NCBI GenBank assembly: GCA_025934735.1
Contig: JAICWP010000015.1
Coordinates: 1-64,000, forward strand
Direction: 5' to 3'
DNA: 64,000 nucleotides
DNA from: Terriglobales bacterium
GTDB lineage: Bacteria > Acidobacteriota > Terriglobia > Terriglobales > Acidobacteriaceae
Shown: positions 44,884 to 54,738 of the stretch, piece by piece
Layout of the letters: every line of letters begins with the position of its first letter
Numbering within the stretch: the first letter of the stretch is position 1
Translations under genes and position numbers: made by a program
The notes under the pieces: model-generated
Told to the model about the DNA's origin: nothing
Database searches by the model: none
The model's input: only the letters and a program-made list of their open reading frames with translations

Positions 44884-46509
44884 ATGAGGAACTCCAAGCG
44901 CGCTCCCGCCAAAGGCCGAAAACAGCCGCCTGACGTGCCCAAGGACGGTTTACGCCCAGCTCAGCCCTCCCCCGCAGGGCACCCGGAAGCACAGGCAAGA
45001 GTCGAACTCGCAGCCATTGTGGAGTCCTCCGATGATGCCATCTTGAGCAAGGACTTGAATGGCATCATTCATAGCTGGAATAAAGGAGCGGAGCGAATCT
45101 ACGGATACTCCGCCGCCGACATGATCGGCCGGCATATTTCATTCTTGCTTCCGCCAAACTACCCGGACGATACGGTGGATATCGTGCAGCGGCTGCGCCG
45201 GGGCGAACGAATCGAACACTACGAGACCAAGCGGCAGGCCAAGAATGGCGACGTGCTGAGTGTCTCGCTGACTATCTCACCCATTCGCGAGGAAAGCGGG
45301 ACGATTATCGGGGCCTCCACCATCGCCCGTGACATTACCGAGCGCAAGCAGTCGGAGCAAGAGCTGCGGCGCAGCCGGCAGGCCTTGCAGGAAAGCGAAC
45401 TGCGCTTCCGTTCGCTGGTGCAGAATTCTTCCGACATCATCAGCATTCTGGCGGCCGACGGCACCATACGATACGAGAGCCCTTCCATTGAGCGCATCCT
45501 GGGTTATAAGCCGGAAGAGCTGGTGGGGAAAAGCGCTTTTTCATTCATACATCCCGACGACCGGCAGCGCGTGATAGAAGTTTTTCAGAGGCATTTGACC
45601 ACTCCCGGCTCGATCACTCCCATCGAACTGCGCTTCCGGCACAACGATGGCAGCTGGCGTACCCTCGAAGCCACGGGGAACAATCTGCTGCACGAACCGG
45701 GCGTCGCCGGAGTGGTGGTCAATTCCCGTGACATCACGGAACGCAAGCGCACGGAAGACGTGCTCCATGCCACCGAGAAGCTGGCCACGACGGGGCGGCT
45801 GGCCGCAGCCATAGCCCATGAAATCAATAATCCTCTGGAAGGCGTAACCAACCTGCTTTACCTGCTGGAGAACCATCCTTCCTTGGACGCCGCAGCCCGC
45901 CGCTATGCGCGCATGGCCCAGGAAGAAGTGGGGCGAGTGGCGCGCATCGCCCGCCAGACGCTCGCCTTTTATCGCGAACCGACGGTCCCGGTGGAGGTGG
46001 ACGTGGTGGAACTCCTGAACGGGCTGCTGGAGCTTTACACACACAAGCTGCAAAACCGCAGAATCAACTTGGAGAAGCGGCTGGAAGGTGCTGCCTTTAT
46101 CACCGCTTCACCGGGAGAAGTACGGCAGGTCCTCTCCAACCTCGTAGGAAATGCACTAGACGCCGTTCCCGAGGGAGGCGAGATCAAAGTGCACGTGTTT
46201 CAGTCGCGCGATTGGCGGCACCCGTGGCAGAGTGGCGTGCGCGTGACGGTGGCAGATAACGGCCACGGCATTCGCCGCGAACATCTGGAGAGCATCTTTG
46301 ATCCCTTCTTCACTACCAAGGGTGAAAAGGGAACCGGCCTGGGACTGTGGGTTAGCCATGGGATTGTGCAGAAGTACGGAGGGAACATCCACGTGCACAG
46401 CAGTGTCCGCCCGGGCCACAGCGGCACCTGTTTTTCTGTCTTTTTTCCCCACGGAGCCATTGTGGAAAGCCCGCGCAAACCGGTGCGCCGGGTGAAAACA
46501 GAGGTGTGA
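44884..46509 (+). CDS. PAS-domain sensor histidine kinase
   Basis: A 541-residue soluble kinase. After a charged N-tail there are two PAS domains: about residues 40-165 (AIVESSDDAILSKDLNGII, ASTIARDITERKQSE) and 170-290 (FRSLVQNSSDIISILAADG; VVNSRDITERKRTED). The dimerisation/phosphoacceptor helix is AAAIAHEINNPLEGVTNLLYLLE. The HATPase domain follows: N box NLVGNALDAVPEGG, G1 VTVADNGHGIRREHLESIF, F/G2 FTTKGEKGTGLGLWVSHGI. No membrane segment, so it senses an internal cue. No cognate response regulator is adjacent. The start ATG lies after CGCTTTCC without an obvious SD. Confidence 0.92.
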   Translation: MRNSKRAPAKGRKQPPDVPKDGLRPAQPSPAGHPEAQARVELAAIVESSDDAILSKDLNGIIHSWNKGAERIYGYSAADMIGRHISFLLPPNYPDDTVDIVQRLRRGERIEHYETKRQAKNGDVLSVSLTISPIREESGTIIGASTIARDITERKQSEQELRRSRQALQESELRFRSLVQNSSDIISILAADGTIRYESPSIERILGYKPEELVGKSAFSFIHPDDRQRVIEVFQRHLTTPGSITPIELRFRHNDGSWRTLEATGNNLLHEPGVAGVVVNSRDITERKRTEDVLHATEKLATTGRLAAAIAHEINNPLEGVTNLLYLLENHPSLDAAARRYARMAQEEVGRVARIARQTLAFYREPTVPVEVDVVELLNGLLELYTHKLQNRRINLEKRLEGAAFITASPGEVRQVLSNLVGNALDAVPEGGEIKVHVFQSRDWRHPWQSGVRVTVADNGHGIRREHLESIFDPFFTTKGEKGTGLGLWVSHGIVQKYGGNIHVHSSVRPGHSGTCFSVFFPHGAIVESPRKPVRRVKTEV

Positions 46510-46704
46510 GGCAACTTCAACCATTGCATTCCCAGACTCCTCTGCCTCGCCTGAACCACATTCCACCACAACGGTACGGGTCATTCGGCCCCAATTACCC
46601 TCGTACATAGACCGCAGGTACTTTTACCCTTGCACCATCAACAGTAACCTACCTATTCCGGCGCGAACTCCGCTGGCCTGGGTTCCCCTTGGAGCAAACC
46701 AGAT

Positions 46705-47724
46705 ATGTCAGAGGCGTTCGACCAACTATTACTGCCGGAACGCAAAGTGAACTGGCGCACACTGGCGGCCAGTTTCCTGATGCAGGGTGTCATGGCCCTA
46801 ATACTAGTGGAAGCCGGCGTTCTGCATCCGGAGCGCCTGGCCGTGGTCACGCAGCATTTGACGTACACCCCATTGGTGGAAAAGAGTCTGGCGCCTGAGC
46901 GGGTGCGGCCCGCGTTCAAGATGGGTTTGCTTCCAGCGCCTGCCGTGAGCGCGCGCCTGGTCGTCCCGCGGGGACTGCAGGTTGCTAAGTCCAGAACGGC
47001 GGCGGCGATGATGCCGCCCAAAGTGGTATTCGCCGCTCCGCAACTGGAGCCGGCGCTGGTACGCCCAGGGGGAGCGCTGCCCGCCATTGTGCATACCGGA
47101 AGTTTTGGCGGCAGTTCGGCCCAGCCAACCATCGTGCGGTCGGCAGAAAAGGTGCAGACAGGTGGATTTGGAGATCCCCGCGGGGTCCCTGCACAGAGCA
47201 GCCGGCGAGGCAATCTGGTAATGGCCAGCATGGGCAGCTTCGATAGACCGCAAGGCACGGGCACCGGGAATGGGATGAAGGGGACACGGGGCGTTCCAGG
47301 AACCGTAGCCAGCGCCGGCTTCGGCGACGGCATAGCCGCAGCCGGCCGGGGGGATGGCCGCAGTAATGGGCGAGGCAGCATCCACGCCGGTAGCTTCGGC
47401 GATGCGACAACGGCGGCCACAGGACCACAACCGCACGCAGTAAGCGCGCCGGCGGCCAAGCCGGTCGAGGTTCTCTCCAAGCCGAAACCTGTTTACACGG
47501 AAGAAGCGAAGCGATTGGGATTGCAGGGCGAGGTTCTGGTGCAGGTGCTGTTCGAGGCCAGCGGGCAAGCACACGTGCTGCGAGTGGTTCGCGGCCTGGG
47601 CCATGGATTAGACGAGGCTGCGGTCAACGCCGCCAGCCAGATTCGATTTATGCCGGCACAGCAGAATGGGCACGCGGTTGACTCCACAGCCGTGGTCCAC
47701 GTTGCTTTTGAGCTGGCGTACTGA
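46705..47724 (+). CDS. TonB-family energy transducer protein
   Basis: A 339-residue protein. One N-terminal membrane helix (ASFLMQGVMALILVEAGVL), a long periplasmic linker, and a TonB_C domain from about residue 255 (PVYTEEAKRLGLQGEVLVQVLFEASGQA; FMPAQQNGHAVDS). The linker contains five loosely repeated Gly-rich units (HTGSFGGS, QTGGFGDP, SMGSFDRP, SAGFGDGI, HAGSFGDA). Such proteins link the inner-membrane proton motor to outer-membrane receptors. No exbB/exbD adjacent. Six bases before the M48 gene, so cotranscribed. ATG 46705 is preceded by TTGGAGCAAACCAGAT. Confidence 0.85.
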   Translation: MSEAFDQLLLPERKVNWRTLAASFLMQGVMALILVEAGVLHPERLAVVTQHLTYTPLVEKSLAPERVRPAFKMGLLPAPAVSARLVVPRGLQVAKSRTAAAMMPPKVVFAAPQLEPALVRPGGALPAIVHTGSFGGSSAQPTIVRSAEKVQTGGFGDPRGVPAQSSRRGNLVMASMGSFDRPQGTGTGNGMKGTRGVPGTVASAGFGDGIAAAGRGDGRSNGRGSIHAGSFGDATTAATGPQPHAVSAPAAKPVEVLSKPKPVYTEEAKRLGLQGEVLVQVLFEASGQAHVLRVVRGLGHGLDEAAVNAASQIRFMPAQQNGHAVDSTAVVHVAFELAY

Positions 47725-47730
47725 AAGAGG

Positions 47731-49431
47731 ATGACCATGCAGGTTGGAAAATGGATTATGGCCGCCGTGCTGGCGTGCAGTTGCGGCGTATTTGCCCAAG
47801 ATAAATCCGAAACGGCTGCGCCCACCGTGACCATGGACCAGGTTGTGGATCAAGTTGTGGCCCGCGAACAAGCCCTGGTGAAGAACCTGGACAACTACAG
47901 CCCGGTGGTGGAAACCTACTTTCAGGCCATGAAACCCGATGCCGACCTGGGCATGGTGCCGGTGGCTGACAAGTATTTCCTGGGGCGACTGGACCTGATG
48001 CACGGGAACGAAAGCAGCTACCTCGGCACCACCTCGCGGCTGAAGCGGTTCCTGGGAACGCTGACGGAAACCTATTCCTTGCGGCTGAACCCCGCGGGGT
48101 TCGCCTGGATGATTTATGCCGACCGGGATGAGTTCGACCGGGAACATTACGATTTCCTCTATGTGCGCCGGGAATTTCTCGGCGACCTGCGCTGTCTGGT
48201 TTTCGACGTGCAGCCAAAGAAGAAGACGGGGGACGGCCGCTTCCTCGGACGAATCTGGGTGGAAGACCAGGGCTACAACATCGTTCGCCTGAACGGAACC
48301 TATTCCAATAACGGGAATGGCAAGTACTATTTCCACTTCGACAGCTGGCGCCTGAACCTGCAGCCGGGGGTGTGGCTGCCCGCGTATGTGTACAGCGAAG
48401 AGACGGACGTGCATTACGGGATGGGGCGGGCAACCAGCTTCAAGGCGCAAACCCGGCTGTGGGGCTATAACCTGAAGCATGCGGCGCACGAGTCGGAGCT
48501 GACGCAACTGACGGTGGACTCCCCAGATGTGCAGGACCAGAGCGCGGCGGCTCAGGATGCCACGCCAGTTCAGAGCCAGCGCCTGTGGGAACAGCAGGCC
48601 GAGAGCAATGTGGTGGAACGACTGCAGCAGGCGGGACTGCTGGCGCCTCGCGGCCAGGTAGATACCGTGCTGGAAACGGTGGTCAACAACCTGGAGGTCA
48701 CCAGCAATATCAATCTTCCCTGGCCCGTGCATTGCCGGGTGATGCTGACCGAGCCGCTGGAAACCTTTCATGTGGGACACACAATTGTGATCAGCCGCGG
48801 GCTGCTGGATGTGCTGCCCGACGAGGCTAGCCTGGCCATGGTGCTGAGCCATGAACTGGGGCACATCGTGCTGGGACATCAGACGGACACCAAATTCGCC
48901 TTCGTGGATCGCATGCTGTATTCCGACCAGTACACGTACCAGCAGCTGGGCTTTGCGCACAACAGCAACCAGGAGCAGGCGGCGGATAAAAAAGCCTTGG
49001 AACTGCTGCAGAACTCTCCTTATAAAGCCAAGCTGGCAAGTGCCGGACTGTTCCTGAAGGCGCTGCAGGCACGTTCGGCGGAACTTTCAGCCCTGCTGAC
49101 GCCCCACTTGGGGAACCCTCTGGCGGCAAAGGACCGGGTACTGCGGATGCCCGACCTGATGAATACAGCGCCTAACCTGGAAATGAGCAAACTGGACCAG
49201 GTGCCGGCGCTGCCTCTGGGCGGGCGAATCAAGGTGGACCCATGGAGCGATCAGGCGGAACTGGTGAAATCGCCATCAGTGGCGCTGGCTTCAGCCCGGG
49301 AAAAGATGATCTTTGAAGTGACGCCGGTGTTTCCGCACCTGGCACGGGCGGCAGAACCGGGTGCAGCGAACCCAATGCCGCAAGCGTCGGCGCAACCACT
49401 CACACCCACGGCGAGCACTCCTCAACCGTAA
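47731..49431 (+). CDS. M48-family metalloprotease with a large N-terminal domain
   Basis: A 566-residue exported protein. Signal peptide (WIMAAVLACSCGVFAQD). Residues 60-240 form a beta-rich region resembling outer-membrane lipoprotein-sorting folds (RIWVEDQGYNIVRLNGTYSNN; FHFDSWRLNLQPGVWLPAYVYSEE). The protease part has VFH... HTIVISRGLLDVLPDEASLAMVLSHELGHIVLGH, of which the HExxH is H374-E375-x-x-H378; the NQEQAADKKALELL segment holds the third ligand. The tail after residue 470 is Pro/Ala-rich. Linked to the TonB gene by six bases. A periplasmic protease that may process envelope proteins; substrate unknown. Confidence 0.85.
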   Translation: MTMQVGKWIMAAVLACSCGVFAQDKSETAAPTVTMDQVVDQVVAREQALVKNLDNYSPVVETYFQAMKPDADLGMVPVADKYFLGRLDLMHGNESSYLGTTSRLKRFLGTLTETYSLRLNPAGFAWMIYADRDEFDREHYDFLYVRREFLGDLRCLVFDVQPKKKTGDGRFLGRIWVEDQGYNIVRLNGTYSNNGNGKYYFHFDSWRLNLQPGVWLPAYVYSEETDVHYGMGRATSFKAQTRLWGYNLKHAAHESELTQLTVDSPDVQDQSAAAQDATPVQSQRLWEQQAESNVVERLQQAGLLAPRGQVDTVLETVVNNLEVTSNINLPWPVHCRVMLTEPLETFHVGHTIVISRGLLDVLPDEASLAMVLSHELGHIVLGHQTDTKFAFVDRMLYSDQYTYQQLGFAHNSNQEQAADKKALELLQNSPYKAKLASAGLFLKALQARSAELSALLTPHLGNPLAAKDRVLRMPDLMNTAPNLEMSKLDQVPALPLGGRIKVDPWSDQAELVKSPSVALASAREKMIFEVTPVFPHLARAAEPGAANPMPQASAQPLTPTASTPQP

Positions 49432-49459
49432 GCCCTTCTCACAAGTTGAGGTAAGCAAA

Positions 49460-49508
49460 GCCGGGAGCGGGCCTGGGCAACAGAGGCCTCCCGGCTTTTG
49501 CCTTTTGG
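49460..49508 (+). terminator. Rho-independent terminator after the M48 gene
   Basis: GCCGGGAG (49460) pairs with CTCCCGGC (to 49495) with an inner GGCCT/AGGCC stem, then TTTTGCCTTTT. It starts 29 bases after the stop codon and separates the TonB/M48 unit from the TetR operon. Confidence 0.8.
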
Positions 49509-49545
49509 GGCATTCCCTCCCGGGAACCAGCCCGCGGCAGCTTTC

Positions 49546-49580
49546 TTTACGTTCACAACATTTACATTTTTTTACGAACC
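49546..49580. promoter_or_regulatory. TTTAC direct repeats upstream of the tetR gene
   Basis: TTTAC occurs at 49546-49550, 49561-49565 and 49571-49575, the outer two extended to TTTACGTTC and TTTACGAAC. The GTTC...GAAC ends are inverted. This AT-rich block 40-80 bases before the tetR start is the likely promoter/operator region. Weak evidence. Confidence 0.35.
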
Positions 49581-49622
49581 AGGGCTGAGGTGGCGAACAT
49601 CGAATGGTAAGTAAGTGATTAC

Positions 49623-50363
49623 ATGCGGGTCCCGGCGAAAACACGGCGGCAGCAGATCATCACGGCCGCCACAAACTTGTTTTCGCGGAACGGGTTTGAC
49701 GGCACCACAACACGGCAGATTGCAGCCTCGGCGGGAGTGAACGAAGCTATCATTTTCCGCCATTTTACGTCTAAGGATGAGCTCTATTGGGCGGCGGTGT
49801 CAGAGCAGATTGCCAGGCGAAAATACCCTGGCCGGGTTCAACACTATTCGCGTTCCTCGCAAATCACAACCGAGAGGCTGCCGGAAATTGCGCAAAGGCT
49901 CTTAGAGCTGAGCAAGGAAGATGCTAGTCTCACGCGTTTGCTGCTGTTCAGCGCGCTTCGCGGTGGCGAACTCTCAGAAAAGCTCTTGCGTAATTACCTG
50001 AGAGGACCGTTGAGTCTTTTGTCCGGCTACATTCGCCAAGGCGTGGAGCGAGGCTGGCTGCGCGAGATTGATCCGGTGGTGGGGGCGCGCGCATTCCTGG
50101 GGATGGTGGCCGCGCAGAACCTGATTCAGGAACTTTTTGGTAGCACTGGGCATCAAAAATACGATTCCCGCCACCTGGGGCAGCAACTCGCGGACATGTG
50201 GCTGAACGGAATCACCGCTCGATCTGGCAGGCCTGTGTCACGCCTGGGCTCCAATGGTTCGGCAAGAGGGGTGATTGGCACAGGCGGGAATGGACACAAG
50301 CCCGCCAACAAGGTTGCTGGCAATGCTTCTGTCTCGAGTCGAAAACACGCTGTTACGGCCTAA
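49623..50363 (+). CDS. TetR/AcrR-family regulator, first gene of an RND efflux operon
   Basis: A 246-residue regulator. The N-terminal helix-turn-helix (residues 7-55) reads RRQQIITAATNLFSRNGFDGTTTRQIAASAGVNEAIIFRHF (in part: NLFSRNGFDGTTTRQIA). The rest is an alpha-helical ligand domain, with a 40-residue Gly/Ser-rich tail. It is only three bases ahead of the RND adaptor gene, so it is cotranscribed with, and probably represses, the pump. Autoregulated TetR-pump operons are common. Ligand unknown. Confidence 0.9.
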   Translation: MRVPAKTRRQQIITAATNLFSRNGFDGTTTRQIAASAGVNEAIIFRHFTSKDELYWAAVSEQIARRKYPGRVQHYSRSSQITTERLPEIAQRLLELSKEDASLTRLLLFSALRGGELSEKLLRNYLRGPLSLLSGYIRQGVERGWLREIDPVVGARAFLGMVAAQNLIQELFGSTGHQKYDSRHLGQQLADMWLNGITARSGRPVSRLGSNGSARGVIGTGGNGHKPANKVAGNASVSSRKHAVTA

Positions 50364-50366
50364 ATA

Positions 50367-51539
50367 ATGAAAACTGTGACCCATGTTGTGGTTGTAACGC
50401 TTGTATTGGCCGCTGTGTCGCTGTTCATTGCTTGCGGAGGCAAAACGCAGGAGAAGAGCGCACGGCCGGCATTTCCCCCCGCTCCGGTGACGGTGGCGGT
50501 GGCTGAGCAAGCATCCATACCGCTGCAACTGAACGCCATCGGAAATGCGCAGGCCTACCGGGCGGTGCAGGTGAAGTCCATGGTGGATGGCCAGATCCAG
50601 CGCGTGCTGTTCAAGCAAGGCGATGACGTTCGCGCCGGGCAGTTCTTGTTTCAACTGGACAAGCGGCCCTTCCAGGCAGCGCTGGACCAGGCGCAAGGCA
50701 AATTGGCGCAGGATGAGGCGACGGCCGCCAACAGCCGGACGCAAGCGGCTCGCGACGACGCTCTTCTGAAAGCGGGCGTTCTGGCACCCCAGGAAGCGCA
50801 GGCCCAGGAGGCGCAAGCAGCGGCATACACGGCCGCGGTGCAAGCCGATAAGGCTGCGGTGGAAACGGCGCGAGTCAACCTCGGCTACACCGACATTCGC
50901 GCTCCCATCGGCGGAAGGGCGGGAGCCATTCTGGTGAACCTGGGCAATCTGGTGAAGGCCAACGATGCAAATGCGCTGACCACTCTCAACCAGATCTCAC
51001 CCATCTATGTGGCCTTCAACATTCCGGAAGCGCAGTTGCCCGCAGTACGGGCCAAGGCACAAAGAGGGTTGCAGGTGCAGGCATTTGTGCCCAACCAGGC
51101 GCAGCCGGAAGTGGGCACGCTGAGCTTCATTGACAATAGCGTGGACCAGACCACCGGCACCATTAAGCTCATGGGAACTTTTCGCAACCAGGACCGGAAA
51201 CTCTGGCCTGGGGAGTTCTTCAACGTCCGTCTGGTGACCGGAGTGGACCCGCACGCCATTGTGGTGCCGGCCACGGCGGTGCAGAACGGCGAGAGTGGAA
51301 AATACGTTTACGTAGTGCAGCCGGATACCACGGCGGTTATGCAGCCGGTTACATCCTCCCGCACTTACCGCCAGCTGGCGGTCATTGATAAGGGCATCCA
51401 GCCCGGCCAGCGCGTGATCGTAGACGGGCAATACCGGGTGATCCCCAACGGCAAAGTGCAAGTAGTGCGCACGGTACCGGTGACCCCAGGGCCCCAGCAG
51501 ATGGCCGACAACGGCCCCGCGGCAGGAGACCAGCAGTGA
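50367..51539 (+). CDS. RND efflux periplasmic adaptor (membrane fusion protein)
   Basis: A 390-residue HlyD/AcrA-type protein. A lipoprotein signal ends in SLFIAC, suggesting lipidation at the cysteine. The lipoyl-like half (QVKSMVDGQIQRVLFKQGDDVRAGQFLFQLD), a helical hairpin (AQGKLAQDEATAANSRTQAARDDALLKAGVLAPQEA, in part AQGKLAQDEATAANSR), the second lipoyl half (YTDIRAPIGGRAGAI) and a beta-barrel domain follow. It connects the inner-membrane pump to an outer-membrane channel. Between tetR and the permease. No TolC-like channel gene is in the window. Confidence 0.92.
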   Translation: MKTVTHVVVVTLVLAAVSLFIACGGKTQEKSARPAFPPAPVTVAVAEQASIPLQLNAIGNAQAYRAVQVKSMVDGQIQRVLFKQGDDVRAGQFLFQLDKRPFQAALDQAQGKLAQDEATAANSRTQAARDDALLKAGVLAPQEAQAQEAQAAAYTAAVQADKAAVETARVNLGYTDIRAPIGGRAGAILVNLGNLVKANDANALTTLNQISPIYVAFNIPEAQLPAVRAKAQRGLQVQAFVPNQAQPEVGTLSFIDNSVDQTTGTIKLMGTFRNQDRKLWPGEFFNVRLVTGVDPHAIVVPATAVQNGESGKYVYVVQPDTTAVMQPVTSSRTYRQLAVIDKGIQPGQRVIVDGQYRVIPNGKVQVVRTVPVTPGPQQMADNGPAAGDQQ

Positions 51540-54500
51540 CCGGTCTGTTCATTCGCCGTCCCATCATGACCACCCTGGTCATGGTGGCGATTGTGATTTT
51601 TGGCGTTTTTGCCTATCTGGCTCTGCCGGTCAGCGACCTACCGAACGTGGATTTTCCCACCATACAGGTAAACGCAGGCTTGCCTGGCGCGAGCCCGGAG
51701 ACGATGGCGTCCTCGGTCGCCACACCTCTGGAACGGCAGTTCACCACCATCGCCGGCATCACCCAAATGACCTCCACCAGTCAACTGGGGTCGACCAGCA
51801 TCACCATTCAGTTTGATCTGTCGCGCAACCTGGACGGAGCGGCGGTGGATGTACAATCCGCCATCGCCGCGGCGGAAGGCCAGCTTCCCACCAACATGCC
51901 CTCTCCGCCGACCTTTAAGAAGGTGAACCCGGCGGAGTCGCCCATCCTCTACCTGGCCCTGACTTCTTCCGCCATGCCCATCTACAAGGTGGATGAAGCC
52001 GCCGAGACCACCATGGGCCAGCAGCTCTCCATGATTCCGGGCGTGGCGCAAGTGCAGGTTTTCGGCGCCTCCAAGTACGCGGTGCGGGTGGACGTGGACC
52101 CCAGCAAGCTGGCGGCGGAACAAATCGGCATCAACGAGGTAGCGGAAGCCATCCAGGCTGGCAACACCAATCTTCCGGTGGGCAGCATTTACGCTCCTGG
52201 CAAGACGTACACGCTGCAGTCCAATGGGCAACTGCTGGATGCATCCCAATTTCAGCCGCTAATTGTGGCTTACCGCAATGGGGCTCCGGTACGCCTGGAC
52301 CAACTGGCAACCGTGGTAAACGGCACCGAGGATCAGTATGTTAAGGGCGCGCTCAACAATCAGCGCGCCGTAGTCCTAGCTATTCAGAAACAGCCGGGCA
52401 CTAACACCGTAGATATTGTCGACGCCATCAACCAGGTGCTGCCGCGGCTGGAACAGCAGATTCCGCAATCCATTAAGATCACCACGCTTTACGACCGATC
52501 TGTGTCCATCCGGAAGAGCGTGAACGACGTGAAGTTCACGCTGCTGCTGGCCATCGTGCTGGTGGTGCTGGTCATTTTTTTGTTCTTGCGCAACGCTTCC
52601 GCCACCATTATTCCCAGCCTGGCGCTGCCCATCGCGATCGTAGGCACATTCTCCGTGATGTACGCGCTGGGATACACGGTGGACAACCTGTCTCTAATGG
52701 CGCTCACGCTATCGGTGGGCTTCGTGGTGGACGATGCCATCGTAATGCTGGAAAACATCGTGCGCCACATGGAGATGGGAAAAACGCCGCTGCAGGCGGC
52801 TCTAGATGGATCCGGTGAAATCGGGTTCACCATTCTGTCCATGACGCTGTCGCTGGCCGCGGTGTTCATCCCCATCCTCTTCATGGGCGGCATTATCGGC
52901 CGGCTGTTGCACGAATTTGCCGTGGTGATCACGGCCGCCATTCTGGTTTCAGGCGTAGTGTCGCTAACCCTCACCCCGATGCTGAGCAGCCGGTTCCTGC
53001 GCCCGCCTTCGGAAACGCGGCATGGCGCCATGTACAACGCCACCGAACGCATGTTCGACGGCGCGCTGAAGTTCTATGACTGGTCGCTGGCCAGAGTGCT
53101 TCGCCACAAGTTGGCCACTCTGCTGGTCAGCTTCATGATCGTCGGTTTGACGGTTTTCCTTTATGAGAACGTGAGGACAGGCTTCATCCCTAACGAGGAT
53201 ACCGGGCTGCTCTTCGGTTTTGTGCAGGCGCAGGAAGGCATCGGCTTCGACCAGATGGGCCAGAACATGCAGCAGATCGCCGAAATCACGAAGGCTGATC
53301 CGAACGTCGAGTACACCATGACGTTCTACGGCAGCCCGGTGAACCAGGGCCGCGTATTCATGCACCTGAAGGATGTAAAGGACCGCGCCAACCAGATCAG
53401 CGCCGATCAGGTCATCCAGGAGTTGCGCGGCAAATTCGCCAGCATTCCGGGCGTGTTTGTGTTTCTGCAGGTCCCGCCGACCATCAACGTAGGCGGCAGC
53501 CTTACCAACGCGCAGTATCAGTACGCTCTGCAGTCGCCGGACATCAAGGAACTGTACACGGACGCGCCCAAGCTGGAGGCGGCGCTGCGCAAAATTCCAC
53601 TGCTGCAGGACGTGAGCAGCAATCTGCAGAACCACAATCCGCAGCTGGACATCAAGGTGGACCGGGATAAGGCGTACGCGCTGGGACTGACGGCGCAGCA
53701 GGTTTCGGATGCCCTTTACTCCGCCTTCGGGCAGCGCGAAGTCAGCACCATCTACGCGCCCAGTAACGAGTACTACGTCATTCTGGAACTGGCTTCTCCG
53801 TACCAGAACAATCCCCAGTCGCTCTCCATGCTGTATGTGAGGACCAATGGCGGCAAGCTCATACCCTTGAGCACCGTCGCTCAAGTTGTGCCTGACCTGG
53901 GGCCGCTGACCGTCAACCATCTGGGACAGCTCCCGGCGGTCACGCTCAGCTTCAACCTCAAGCCGGGCGTGTCGCTGGGCGACGCCACCAAGGCGGTCGA
54001 GCAAGTCGCCAACAGCATGCTGCCGGCCACGGTACAGCGCAGTTTTCAGGGTACCGCGCAGGCCTTCCAACAGTCTTTCCGCGGTCTCGGACTGCTGCTG
54101 GTGGCCGCCATTCTGGTTATCTACATCGTTCTGGGCATTCTGTATGAGAGTTTCATCCATCCGCTGACCATCCTTTCCGGACTACCCTCGGCGGCGGTCG
54201 GAGCGCTCCTTACGCTGATCGTGTTCCACCAGGAGCTGAACTTATATTCCTTCGTCGGCATCATCATGCTGATCGGCATCGTGAAGAAGAACGCCATCAT
54301 GATGATTGACTTCGCGCTGGCGAACGAGCGGGAAAAAGGCGAAACGCCAGAGGAATCCATCTACCAGGGCGCCCTGGTTCGGTTCCGTCCCATCATGATG
54401 ACCACCATGGCCGCGCTCATGGGCATGGTGCCGGTAGCGGTGGGCTGGGGAACGGGCTCGTTGCAGGGCTTGGGACTGGCGGTAGTGGGCGGGCTGATCT

Positions 54501-54649
54501 TCTCCCAGATCATCACGCTTTACATCACGCCCGTGTACTACGTCTATCTCGACGAAGTGCAGAACTGGATGAACCGCAAGTGGTCGGGATACACCGGCCG
54601 CCGCAAGCGCGGGGAACCGAGAACGCAGGAGCCAGTGCCCGCGGATTGA
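51536..54649 (+). CDS. RND-family efflux permease
   Basis: A 1037-residue HAE1/MMPL-type pump of usual length with twelve membrane helices and two large periplasmic loops. The N-terminus FIRRPIMTTLVMVAIVIFGVFAYLALPVSDLP is typical. Helix 4 region LALTLSVGFVVDDAIVMLENIVRHME contains the proton-relay aspartate pair (VVDDA). The start is GTG at 51536, overlapping the adaptor stop as GTGA, with AGGAG nine bases upstream, so the pair is coupled. Family exports drugs, solvents or toxic metabolites using the proton gradient; the substrate cannot be read. Convergent termination site not evident. Confidence 0.95.
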   Translation: MTGLFIRRPIMTTLVMVAIVIFGVFAYLALPVSDLPNVDFPTIQVNAGLPGASPETMASSVATPLERQFTTIAGITQMTSTSQLGSTSITIQFDLSRNLDGAAVDVQSAIAAAEGQLPTNMPSPPTFKKVNPAESPILYLALTSSAMPIYKVDEAAETTMGQQLSMIPGVAQVQVFGASKYAVRVDVDPSKLAAEQIGINEVAEAIQAGNTNLPVGSIYAPGKTYTLQSNGQLLDASQFQPLIVAYRNGAPVRLDQLATVVNGTEDQYVKGALNNQRAVVLAIQKQPGTNTVDIVDAINQVLPRLEQQIPQSIKITTLYDRSVSIRKSVNDVKFTLLLAIVLVVLVIFLFLRNASATIIPSLALPIAIVGTFSVMYALGYTVDNLSLMALTLSVGFVVDDAIVMLENIVRHMEMGKTPLQAALDGSGEIGFTILSMTLSLAAVFIPILFMGGIIGRLLHEFAVVITAAILVSGVVSLTLTPMLSSRFLRPPSETRHGAMYNATERMFDGALKFYDWSLARVLRHKLATLLVSFMIVGLTVFLYENVRTGFIPNEDTGLLFGFVQAQEGIGFDQMGQNMQQIAEITKADPNVEYTMTFYGSPVNQGRVFMHLKDVKDRANQISADQVIQELRGKFASIPGVFVFLQVPPTINVGGSLTNAQYQYALQSPDIKELYTDAPKLEAALRKIPLLQDVSSNLQNHNPQLDIKVDRDKAYALGLTAQQVSDALYSAFGQREVSTIYAPSNEYYVILELASPYQNNPQSLSMLYVRTNGGKLIPLSTVAQVVPDLGPLTVNHLGQLPAVTLSFNLKPGVSLGDATKAVEQVANSMLPATVQRSFQGTAQAFQQSFRGLGLLLVAAILVIYIVLGILYESFIHPLTILSGLPSAAVGALLTLIVFHQELNLYSFVGIIMLIGIVKKNAIMMIDFALANEREKGETPEESIYQGALVRFRPIMMTTMAALMGMVPVAVGWGTGSLQGLGLAVVGGLIFSQIITLYITPVYYVYLDEVQNWMNRKWSGYTGRRKRGEPRTQEPVPAD

Positions 54650-54738
54650 AGCGGGATGCCGATTTGGGACGGCCCCACAAAATTTTCCTCTTTTCTTATA
54701 GCCGTACCGCATCCAGGAATGTACAATCTTCGATAAGT

